Assembly (NCBI GenBank): GCA_900317555.1
Contig: ONHF01000022.1
Location: 1 to 44,901 of the forward strand
Direction: 5' to 3'
Length of the DNA: 44,901 nt
Source of the DNA: an uncultured Lachnospiraceae bacterium
GTDB taxonomy: Bacteria; Bacillota; Clostridia; Lachnospirales; Lachnospiraceae
Every line of letters begins with the position of its first letter. Within the stretch, counting starts at the first letter, position 1. This document shows, in pieces, positions 1 through 7,474 of this stretch. A model generated the notes under the pieces. That model worked only from the letters and a program-made list of their open reading frames with translations, had not been told where the DNA came from and made no database searches. The position numbers and the translations under genes were made by a program.

Positions 1-36
1 CGTTCATCAGAAGACGAAGAGCATGTCACTGCTGTG

Positions 37-66
37 ATTATAGCATAGATGCATCCTATCGGTGAA
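37..66 (-). promoter_or_regulatory. Predicted promoter reading leftward out of the window
   Basis: On the minus strand TTCACC (complement of 61-66) and TATAAT (complement of 37-42) are separated by 18 bp, and the -10 box is preceded by TGC, an extended -10 form. It lies beyond the 3' end of the chloride-channel-family gene and points off the left edge, so it probably drives a gene outside the window. The call rests on consensus match only. Confidence 0.4.
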
Positions 67-152
67 GAAAATAAGAGCGAGCCGGGCCGAATAAATCAGG
101 CCACGCGGCGAATTTCCCGGAGAGCCGGAGAGTACCGCCGCACGGACAATTG

Positions 153-1430
153 TCAGTGTGTAAATTTGTCGATAAGTCCGGTGCCGTACTTGTCGTACCG
201 GATCAGCTGATCCTTGTAAAGCCCGTAATTTCCGGAGAAAATGTAGGAAATCGCGAGCGCGTATAGAAAGTAGGGCATTGCCTTGAAACCGAACATCTCA
301 AAGCACAGAAGAAGCGCTGTCATCGGCAGATTCAGAACCGCGCAGAAGCAGCAGCCAAGGCCGATGCAGGAAGCGAGCATCGGATCAATCCCCGCAAATA
401 CGCCGAACGCATGCCCCAGCGTGGCGCCGATAAACATCGTAGGAACCAGCTCACCGCCCTTGTATCCGACGCTGAGCGTAATCGCGGTGAACAGGATTTT
501 CAAAAGAAACGCGTAACCGGGAAGCGATCCTTCCATCACAGTTCCCGAGATGCAGGCGGCAATAATGTCAGAGCCGGTGCCGTTATAGGTCTGGCTTCCT
601 ACAAGGAATGTCAGGAGAACAATGACCGCGCCGCCGGCAAAAACGCGTACATACGGATTCTTGATCAGTTTTGGCATATATTGGTTTGCACGGTGCATGC
701 TGACACAGAATAAAACACTAACAATCCCGCTGAGTGCTGCAAGGATCGTGATGAATGCAAACAGACGCAGATCGAATGCAGGCAGATCGAGGCTGACCGC
801 TTCTGATTTCAATCCGAACAGACCTGCAATGTAATGCGCGATTAAGGACGCAATCGCACAAGGCATGAAACTTGAATAGTAGACAATGCCGACAGTACTG
901 ATTTCGAGCGGCAGAATTGTAGCCGCGAGCGGAGTGCCGAACAGGGCGGAGAAGGAAGCGGACATGCCGACCATAATCGAGCGGCGTCTGGCGCTTTCCG
1001 CTGATGTCATTTTCAGTTTTTCTGCAAGAAAGTTTCCGAGGCTCCCACCGATCTGCAAAGCCGCACCTTCACGGCCGGAAGAACCGCCGAACAGATGCGT
1101 AATGACCGTAGATACAAAGATCAGCGGAGCCATACGAAAAGGAATCGGCTCATCGTGGCGGATCGAATGAATGACAAGATTTGTGCCGCGGGATGTCACA
1201 ACATTTGCTTTGTGATAAATGAAGATAATCAGAAGACCTGCCAGAGGCAGGAAATAAATGATTTCTCCGTGCGCCATCCGAAAACCGGTTGCCAGAGCAA
1301 TCAGTTTTGCGAAGGCTGCGGAAACCGTGCCGATGAGGGCACCGCACAGAACGCTGAAAAGAAACCATGTAACTGCGCTTTTCGTGGTATGGAGCACGTG
1401 ACGCGCATAAGCTTTGAATTCCTGCATCAT
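153..1430 (-). CDS. CLC-family anion/proton antiporter, fluoride (CLC-F) type
   Basis: A polytopic inner-membrane protein of 425 residues. The CLC signature regions are visible: GTNLV (about residues 82-86) where ordinary CLCs have GSGIP, GREGAALQ (about 119-126) with the gating glutamate, and GGELVPT (about 325-331). From memory, a GNNL-like first motif together with GREG marks the fluoride-exporting CLC-F branch, so the likely role is proton-coupled fluoride efflux. I start it at the ATGATG at 1430 because AGGGGAG lies 8 nt upstream; an in-frame TTG at 1466 has no comparable site. It is divergent from purA. No fluoride riboswitch is recognisable upstream. General chloride transport is the alternative. 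Confidence 0.85.
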   Translation of the reverse strand: MMQEFKAYARHVLHTTKSAVTWFLFSVLCGALIGTVSAAFAKLIALATGFRMAHGEIIYFLPLAGLLIIFIYHKANVVTSRGTNLVIHSIRHDEPIPFRMAPLIFVSTVITHLFGGSSGREGAALQIGGSLGNFLAEKLKMTSAESARRRSIMVGMSASFSALFGTPLAATILPLEISTVGIVYYSSFMPCAIASLIAHYIAGLFGLKSEAVSLDLPAFDLRLFAFITILAALSGIVSVLFCVSMHRANQYMPKLIKNPYVRVFAGGAVIVLLTFLVGSQTYNGTGSDIIAACISGTVMEGSLPGYAFLLKILFTAITLSVGYKGGELVPTMFIGATLGHAFGVFAGIDPMLASCIGLGCCFCAVLNLPMTALLLCFEMFGFKAMPYFLYALAISYIFSGNYGLYKDQLIRYDKYGTGLIDKFTH

Positions 1431-1567
1431 TAAGTATTCTCCCCTCATAACGTAATACTTATACAATACCGCGAAAAGCGGTCTGCCGCCAAGTTCAGAT
1501 GAAAAAACTTTGCGGCTGTGTTTGCCCGCAGAAGTGAGGTTTTTATGGGAAGAAAGGAATTATTGAT

Positions 1568-1596
1568 TTTACAACTTTGATGAAATAACGTATACT
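1568..1596 (+). promoter_or_regulatory. purA promoter
   Basis: TTTACA (1568-1573) and TATACT (1591-1596) are separated by 17 bp, each one mismatch from the sigma-70/sigma-A consensus. They lie about 75 bp upstream of purA. No PurR-box-like or riboswitch-like structure was recognised between this promoter and the gene. Confidence 0.6.
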
Positions 1597-1670
1597 GACT
1601 GATGGTCTGGCAGACAGTTTCATGCAGAAGCTGCTGCCTTGTAACGGATTGATTACAGGAGGATCACGAA

Positions 1671-2966
1671 ATGGTTAAAGCAGTAGTCGGTGCCAACTGG
1701 GGCGACGAAGGAAAAGGGAAGATCACGGATACGCTGGCAGACAGCGCAGACGTTGTCATCCGCTTTCAGGGAGGCGCGAATGCCGGCCATACAATTGTGA
1801 ACAAGTATGGCAAGTTTGCGCTTCATACGGTTCCGTCCGGTGTTTTTCATCAGAACATCATGAATATCATGGGCTCCGGCGTAGCATTTGATATTGAAAA
1901 ATTCATGGCTGAACTCAGGGACATTATGAGCAAGGGCGTTCCGCAGCCGCAGATCATGATTTCCGACAGAGCACAGGTCATGATGCCGTATCATGTTCTT
2001 TTTGATACGCTTGAGGAGGCAAGACTTGCCGGGAAATCCTTCGGTTCGACCAAGTCGGGCATCGCGCCGTTCTATTCCGATAAATACGCGAAAATCGGCT
2101 GGCAGATCAATGAGTTTTATCAGGACGACGATGTTTTGATGGAAAAGATCAACCGGGTTGCCGATATCAAGGACGCTCTGCTTGTCAACCTTTACCACAC
2201 GGATCCGATTGACAGAGAAGGATTACTGAACTGGATCAAAAATGTTCGCGAAGAAGTAAAGCCCTATCTCGGCAATGTTTCTGAATATCTGTATCACGCG
2301 ATCAAGGAGGACAAAACAATTCTGCTCGAAGGTCAGCTCGGCACGATGAAAGACCCGGACAACGGAATTTATCCGATGGTAACCTCCTCCAGCCCGCTTG
2401 CGGCTTTCGGCGCGGTTTCCTGCGGTATTCCCCCGTATGCGATCGGACAGATCGTCGTTGTTTCGAAGGCATATTCGTCCGCGGTCGGCGCAGGAGAGTT
2501 TGTCTCCGAAATTTTCGGTGATGAGGCTGTATCGCTTCGCAACCATGGCGGCGACGGCGGAGAGTACGGCGCTACGACCGGCCGTCCCAGAAGAGTCGGC
2601 TGGTATGACTGCGTCGCTTCCAAATACGGCTGCAGAGTTCAGGGCGCTACAGATGTCGCTTTCACTGTTCTGGATGACCTCGGATATCTGGATGAAATTC
2701 CGGTCTGCGTCGCGTATGAACTGGACGGAAAACAGATTACAGAGTTCCCTGTAACGAAAGATCTTAAAAGATGCAAGCCGGTTTATAAGACCTTCAAGGG
2801 CTGGAAGTGCGATATCCGCGGCATCCGCAGATTCGAGGATCTTCCGCAGGAAGCGAAGGACTATGTCAACTTCATCGAACAGCAGATCGGTTTCCCGATT
2901 ACGATGGTTTCCAACGGACCCGCGCGGGAAGATATCATTTACAGAGAGTCTCCGCTGAAGAAGTAA
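1671..2966 (+). CDS. purA: Adenylosuccinate synthetase
   Basis: Catalyses the GTP-dependent joining of IMP and aspartate to adenylosuccinate, the first committed step to AMP. The N-terminus carries the phosphate-binding motif GANWGDEGKGK (about residues 6-16) with the catalytic Asp, and the 431-residue length is normal for the family. A good Shine-Dalgarno, GGAGG, precedes the ATG. The gene appears monocistronic: its own promoter lies upstream and a strong UUCG-loop terminator follows the stop. Together with guaB and purL in this window it covers purine synthesis and both sides of the IMP branch point are represented. Confidence 0.97.
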   Translation: MVKAVVGANWGDEGKGKITDTLADSADVVIRFQGGANAGHTIVNKYGKFALHTVPSGVFHQNIMNIMGSGVAFDIEKFMAELRDIMSKGVPQPQIMISDRAQVMMPYHVLFDTLEEARLAGKSFGSTKSGIAPFYSDKYAKIGWQINEFYQDDDVLMEKINRVADIKDALLVNLYHTDPIDREGLLNWIKNVREEVKPYLGNVSEYLYHAIKEDKTILLEGQLGTMKDPDNGIYPMVTSSSPLAAFGAVSCGIPPYAIGQIVVVSKAYSSAVGAGEFVSEIFGDEAVSLRNHGGDGGEYGATTGRPRRVGWYDCVASKYGCRVQGATDVAFTVLDDLGYLDEIPVCVAYELDGKQITEFPVTKDLKRCKPVYKTFKGWKCDIRGIRRFEDLPQEAKDYVNFIEQQIGFPITMVSNGPAREDIIYRESPLKK

Positions 2967-2982
2967 GCAGTAAAAGGAATCT

Positions 2983-3017
2983 GCGCGCTGCCTTCGGGCA
3001 GCGCGCTTTCTTGTTTT
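2983..3017 (+). terminator. Intrinsic terminator of purA
   Basis: A perfect 10-bp stem, GCGCGCTGCC paired with GGCAGCGCGC, is closed by a UUCG tetraloop (2993-2996) and followed by the T-rich tract TTTCTTGTTTT. Confidence 0.9.
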
Positions 3018-3087
3018 CCGGAGTGCAGTAGAACAGGACAGAACCCGCAGGTGCCGCATTAGACCTCTGCGCCGAAACAGGTGAAAC

Positions 3088-4314
3088 GTGAAACAGAAAG
3101 ACTTTATCAATAACAGAATCATGTTCTACGGCAGCAGGATCAACCATCTTCCGACGCCGCTTTTTGTGCTGTTTCACCGAATCGCGCAGGAGTACGGAAA
3201 GCCCGGCAGATGCAGCGAAAGACTGTCCGGGACCACGCTGATTTTCGATGAAGAAAAATCGGTGTATTATGACAGCCGGAATCCGGACGAAATTATTTTA
3301 ACGCCTGCCAATGCGGTTCTGAGCGTCAGCCGCTTCAGGGACCCGCTCAACGGGGAGTATGTGTTTTTTCTGGGACTGGACGGAAATGACCTGCATATGG
3401 ACATGCCTTGCGGTATCAATCATATTGTGATTCCGGCCAATCCTTCTCTTGACAGAGTGTACAGGACGCTGAAGAGCTTCCGCGCTTCCAACAGAAACAA
3501 ATACATGCTCCCGTCTTCGGCCGCGGTGCGGGCAAGGCAGGCGGAACAGGAAGCCGAAGAGCCTTTGCGGGACCCCGCGGCAGACCGGAAATTGACCGGA
3601 CGTCTTCCGGGGTGTGACTGCATGGACGAATGGAAGAAGATCGCTGTCTTTGACACGGAAATGCTCTTCGTGTATCCGACACAGTTTGCCGGCATTCTCC
3701 TTGAAAAACGGGGAACGGAGTATGTCCGGACAGGGGCGCTGGATATGTACATCCGTCTTCCCAAGGGGAAGAAACTGACGAAAAATGTAAAGAGAGTCAC
3801 CGGGCAGACCGATGAAATGCTGGAAGCGCTGGGTATCTGCGAGGAAGAGGCACTGCGAAAGATTGCTGCCTTTTTAAAGGAAGCCGACATTGTGTGCGGC
3901 CAGGCAGTGAACGGGGATATCGAGATGCTGCGGCAGCGCTATAATCACGCGGATGCTCCGGACATTCAGGAGCCTCCGGTACTGCGCAGGCAGCGGATCA
4001 TCGACACCGAAGTGATGCTGCAGGGCGTTTTCGAACTGGATAATCCGACGAGTCTCGAGAAAGCGGCAGATATCGCGGGAATCCAATGCCCGGCGGACCC
4101 GTTTCACGACGCGCGGACGGATGCGGATGTGACGGCGGAGTTGTTTTGCAGGCTGCTTCCGGCGTATCAGAAAAAGTTCGGCTCGGCACCGGTCATCGAT
4201 CCCGCAATCCTGCATCATGCGAACAACCTGCAGCTTCTGCGGGGGCTCGGAAATATTCATGATCCGGGCAAAAAGGGAAAACATGGAAAAAGACACGGAC
4301 AAGGATATGAATGA
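3088..4314 (+). CDS. DEDDh 3'-5' exonuclease (DnaQ-like) with an extra N-terminal region
   Basis: A 408-residue protein whose C-terminal half carries the DEDDh exonuclease motifs: FDTE (Asp189, Glu191), NGD (Asp277) and HDARTD (His340, Asp345). These should bind two metal ions and degrade DNA or RNA 3' to 5'. Residues 1-175 match no domain I recognise; they are followed by a charged, Ala/Glu-rich stretch that looks like a linker. The start is the GTG at 3088, with AGGTG 4 nt upstream. The 3' end overlaps the CapA-like gene, suggesting translational coupling. Whether the role is proofreading, repair or RNA turnover cannot be told from sequence. Confidence 0.75.
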   Translation: MKQKDFINNRIMFYGSRINHLPTPLFVLFHRIAQEYGKPGRCSERLSGTTLIFDEEKSVYYDSRNPDEIILTPANAVLSVSRFRDPLNGEYVFFLGLDGNDLHMDMPCGINHIVIPANPSLDRVYRTLKSFRASNRNKYMLPSSAAVRARQAEQEAEEPLRDPAADRKLTGRLPGCDCMDEWKKIAVFDTEMLFVYPTQFAGILLEKRGTEYVRTGALDMYIRLPKGKKLTKNVKRVTGQTDEMLEALGICEEEALRKIAAFLKEADIVCGQAVNGDIEMLRQRYNHADAPDIQEPPVLRRQRIIDTEVMLQGVFELDNPTSLEKAADIAGIQCPADPFHDARTDADVTAELFCRLLPAYQKKFGSAPVIDPAILHHANNLQLLRGLGNIHDPGKKGKHGKRHGQGYE

Positions 4315-5485
4315 AACGTCATTGATCTTTACCGGGGATATCGGTTTTGACAAATATATGGATGGAAAGTGGGAGGATGAAAATCTTCTCTCACCGGAGA
4401 TCCTGCACTTTTTACACAGCGCGGACCATGTGATCGCAAATGTCGAAGGACCGCTTCTGAAGGCTGCGCCGTCCGGCCTTTCCTCACCCGCCGGAATGGC
4501 ACAGGGTACGGCACAGCTTCTGCATACCATGAATCCCGCCGCGGTGAAGGTACTGAAGGCGATGCGCGCGGACATCTGGAATATCTGCAACAATCACATC
4601 ATGGACGCGGGGGAGAAGGGACTCGCCGCGACGATCAGGCAGGCGCAGGAAGCCGGGGCTTCCACCATCGGCGCGGGCATGAACATCTATGAGGCGCGGG
4701 AACCGAAAATTCTGCGGGAAGCGGGCGGCATCGGCCTTTTCGGCGTCGGATATCAGAGAGGCTGCAAACCGGCGGGAGAAGAAAAGGGCGGCTGTCTTAA
4801 CTGGAATGACATGGAATCGATTCAGCATTCCATCAACCTGATCAGGTCGAAATGCCGCTGGTGCATCATCGTCGCGCACGCGGGGGAGGAATTCACCTCG
4901 CTTCCCTCGCCTTATACCAGAGACCGCTATCTGCAGTATCTGCGGATGGGGGCGGACATCGTTGTGGCGCATCATCCGCATGTCCCGATGAATTATGAAC
5001 TGGCAGGAGAAAAGGCGATCTTTTATTCTCTCGGGAATTTTATCTTCGATACGGATTATCAGAGGGCGCAGTACAATACGGAACGCGGTGTTTTACTGAA
5101 ACTCCGGCTGTCACCGGAAGGCTGGTCTTTCGAACCTTTCGGCATCCGGATTGACAGGCAGAACGAGCGGATTGTGAAGGAAGCAGTACCGGACATTTTC
5201 GAGAATGTTCCCGAAGGAGAATACCGGCTGCTGGAGCCGCTCGCCGCCAAAATGTTCATCGCGGCGACAAAACGGCAGCAGATTTATCTGCATCCGGAGG
5301 AATTTGAGAACGCGGACGAGGCCAAATGGAAAGAGCATTTTGCGAACCCCCGAAGGAGCGGAAGGGTGGAAGGCGAGGCACTGGACTTTAAGATCATAAC
5401 AGAAATCGCCGCTGAAGAAGCCAAAGGCGACTGGAAGCAGAGCCGCCTCGAAAAAGTGAAAAAGTATATTCTGGATCAGATGTAA
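4283..5485 (+). CDS. CapA-family (PGA_cap) metallophosphatase-like protein
   Basis: A 400-residue protein of the CapA/PgsA metallophosphatase-like family, whose members take part in poly-gamma-glutamate capsule synthesis or act as uncharacterised phosphoesterases. Visible motifs are TGDI (17-20), NVEGP (53-57), NNH (103-105), AHAGEE (198-203), HHPH (230-233) and SLGNFIF (249-255), the usual metal-site landmarks. There is no signal peptide or membrane segment, so it is probably cytoplasmic, unlike membrane-anchored PgsA. I start it at ATG 4283, with AGGG 5 nt upstream; a second ATG at 4307 overlaps the exonuclease stop as ATGAATGA. No capB or capC gene is nearby, so a capsule role is doubtful. 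Confidence 0.75.
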   Translation: MEKDTDKDMNETSLIFTGDIGFDKYMDGKWEDENLLSPEILHFLHSADHVIANVEGPLLKAAPSGLSSPAGMAQGTAQLLHTMNPAAVKVLKAMRADIWNICNNHIMDAGEKGLAATIRQAQEAGASTIGAGMNIYEAREPKILREAGGIGLFGVGYQRGCKPAGEEKGGCLNWNDMESIQHSINLIRSKCRWCIIVAHAGEEFTSLPSPYTRDRYLQYLRMGADIVVAHHPHVPMNYELAGEKAIFYSLGNFIFDTDYQRAQYNTERGVLLKLRLSPEGWSFEPFGIRIDRQNERIVKEAVPDIFENVPEGEYRLLEPLAAKMFIAATKRQQIYLHPEEFENADEAKWKEHFANPRRSGRVEGEALDFKIITEIAAEEAKGDWKQSRLEKVKKYILDQM

Positions 5486-5523
5486 CATTTGTTACGGATC
5501 CCTGTCTGTGTCTACGCTATGAT
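5482..5523 (+). promoter_or_regulatory. hcp promoter with FNR/CRP-type operator at -41.5
   Basis: GTAAC-ATTT-GTTAC (5482-5495) is a perfect 5-4-5 palindrome, the geometry bound by FNR/CRP-family dimers, and it overlaps the stop codon of the preceding gene. TATGAT at 5518-5523 is a 5/6 match to a -10 box. With the start site placed 7 nt past that box (5530), the palindrome centre falls at -41.5, the class II activator position that replaces the -35 element; no good -35 is visible. From memory, similar palindromes have been proposed for HcpR regulators upstream of hcp. Confidence 0.7.
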
Positions 5524-5564
5524 GTTATCCGTAAACGAAAAACAACACAATAAAAGAGGTCGTT

Positions 5565-7211
5565 ATGGATAACAAAATGTTTTGCTTTCAGTGTCAGGAA
5601 ACAGCAAGAGGGACAGGCTGTACGGTAGCCGGCGTCTGCGGAAAGTCAGCGGAAGTCGCGGCAATGCAGGACCTTCTCGTCTATGTGACAAAGGGATTGT
5701 CTTTTGTAGCAACAAGGCTCCGCGAAGAGGGAAAAACAATTCCCGCCGAAGTCAACCACTTAGTGACAGTCAATCTGTTTACGACAATCACAAACGCGAA
5801 CTTCGACATCGAAGCGATTGAAGATGATATTGAACAGACTCTGTCAGTCAAGGCACAGCTTCTTGAAAAGCTCGGCAATAAGGACAATCTGCCGGATGCA
5901 GCGGTATGGAGCGGGGACAGAATTGTTTTTGCTGCGAAGGCTGCTTCCGATGAGGTGGGCGTCCTTTCCACGAAGGATGAAGATATCCGTTCTCTCCGGG
6001 AACTGATCACGTATGGCCTGAAAGGTCTTTCCGCTTATTCCAAGCACGCAAACGCCCTGCTGCAGGATGACCCGGAAGTAGATGCATTTATTCAGAGCGC
6101 ACTGGCAAAGACGCTGGATGATTCGCTGACTGTAGACGACCTTGTTGCTCTGACCCTTGAAACCGGTAAATACGGCGTTCAGGGCATGGCGCTTCTCGAC
6201 AAGGCCAATACGCAGGCTTATGGAAATCCTGAAATCACAAAGGTTGATATCGGCGTCCGCAAGAATCCCGGTATCCTTGTTTCCGGCCATGATCTGCGCG
6301 ACCTCGAGATGCTGCTCGAGCAGACACAAGGTACCGGCGTTGATGTTTACACGCACTCCGAAATGCTGCCCGCGCACTATTATCCGGCATTCAAGAAATA
6401 TCCGAATTTTGCCGGCAATTACGGAAACGCGTGGTGGAAGCAGACAACAGAGTTTGAAAGCTTTAACGGCCCGATCCTGATGACGACCAACTGTGTTGTT
6501 CTGCCGAAGGCAAGTTACAAAGACAGACTCTGGACAACCGGTGCTGTCGGCGTTCCCGGCTGCCGTCATATTTCGGCTGCATACGGAGAAGTCAAGGATT
6601 TCAGCGGGATCATCGAGCAGGCAAAACAGTGCGAGCCGCCGAAGGAAATCGAGCACGGTACGATCGTCGGCGGCTTTGCGCATGAACAGGTCTTCGCGCT
6701 CGCAGACAAGATTGTTGACGCCGTAAAGAGCGGTGCGATCCGCAAGTTTGTCGTTATGGCAGGATGTGACGGCAGAATGAAGAGCCGTTCCTACTATACG
6801 GATTTCGCGAAGGCTCTGCCGAAGGACACGGTAATCCTGACAGCCGGCTGCGCAAAGTACAAGTACAATAAGCTTGACCTCGGCGATATCGGCGGGATTC
6901 CGAGAGTCCTTGACGCGGGCCAGTGCAATGATTCCTATTCGCTTGCGCTGATTGCGCTCAAGCTCAAGGAGATTTTCGGCCTCTCCGATGTCAATGAGCT
7001 TCCGATCGCGTACAACATCGCATGGTATGAGCAGAAGGCGGTCATTGTTCTGCTTGCTCTACTGTATCTTGGCGTAAAGAACATTCATCTGGGACCGACA
7101 CTGCCCGGGTTCCTTTCCCCGAATGTTACGAATGTCCTTGTGAAAAACTTCGGTATCGCCGGCATTACGGATGTTGACAATGATATGAAAATCTTCTTCG
7201 GAGAAGCTTAA
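5565..7211 (+). CDS. hcp: Hybrid cluster protein (hydroxylamine reductase), anaerobe type
   Basis: A cytoplasmic iron-sulfur protein that reduces hydroxylamine and, in studied bacteria, detoxifies nitric oxide. The N-terminal cysteines 7, 10, 19 and 25 follow the C-x2-C-x8-C-x5-C spacing of strict-anaerobe Hcp and bind the cubane cluster. All expected hybrid-cluster ligands can be located: His242, Glu266, Cys310, Cys401, Cys429, Cys454, Glu489 and Lys491. Length, 548 residues, is normal. The gene stands alone between a promoter with a Crp/Fnr-type operator and a strong terminator. No hcr-like reductase is adjacent, as is usual in clostridia. Confidence 0.97.
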   Translation: MDNKMFCFQCQETARGTGCTVAGVCGKSAEVAAMQDLLVYVTKGLSFVATRLREEGKTIPAEVNHLVTVNLFTTITNANFDIEAIEDDIEQTLSVKAQLLEKLGNKDNLPDAAVWSGDRIVFAAKAASDEVGVLSTKDEDIRSLRELITYGLKGLSAYSKHANALLQDDPEVDAFIQSALAKTLDDSLTVDDLVALTLETGKYGVQGMALLDKANTQAYGNPEITKVDIGVRKNPGILVSGHDLRDLEMLLEQTQGTGVDVYTHSEMLPAHYYPAFKKYPNFAGNYGNAWWKQTTEFESFNGPILMTTNCVVLPKASYKDRLWTTGAVGVPGCRHISAAYGEVKDFSGIIEQAKQCEPPKEIEHGTIVGGFAHEQVFALADKIVDAVKSGAIRKFVVMAGCDGRMKSRSYYTDFAKALPKDTVILTAGCAKYKYNKLDLGDIGGIPRVLDAGQCNDSYSLALIALKLKEIFGLSDVNELPIAYNIAWYEQKAVIVLLALLYLGVKNIHLGPTLPGFLSPNVTNVLVKNFGIAGITDVDNDMKIFFGEA

Positions 7212-7267
7212 TAAGGCTGCGCTGACTGCGCGCCATCAGGACAATTCTTCATAGAAAATACCCCGCG

Positions 7268-7320
7268 CTGCCGCGGCAGGTGAACGGCTTTGTTCCGTAC
7301 ATCTGCTGCGGCAGTTTTTT
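7268..7320 (+). terminator. Intrinsic terminator of hcp
   Basis: A 15-bp stem with two G-T pairs (7268-7282 with 7300-7314) is followed directly by six T residues. A short ACGG/CCGT stem extends into the loop. Confidence 0.85.
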
Positions 7321-7337
7321 CTGTCCTGCTTTCCTCA

Positions 7338-7366
7338 TTTCAAGAACGCATCCGCTATGCTATAAT
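7338..7366 (+). promoter_or_regulatory. purL promoter and leader
   Basis: A perfect TATAAT at 7361-7366 has only a weak -35 (TTTCAA at 7338-7343, 17-bp spacing). The roughly 100-nt leader contains a GCCGC/GCGGC hairpin with an ACTGAA loop and three tiny overlapping open frames (7437-7464) ending just before the purL Shine-Dalgarno. No known purine, PRPP or guanidine riboswitch was recognised. Confidence 0.5.
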
Positions 7367-7474
7367 CAATTGAAATCGCCCGGGCTGCCCCTGCGCCGCA
7401 CTGAAGCGGCAAGGCGGAAACAGGCGGAGCACTGGAATGACTTAATGCGATGAACGTATCATAAAGGAGAGAGC

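Noticed and set aside
7367-7474. Purine, PRPP or guanidine riboswitch in the purL leader
   Set aside because: A GC-rich hairpin is present, but none of the conserved core sequences of those classes could be found by eye.
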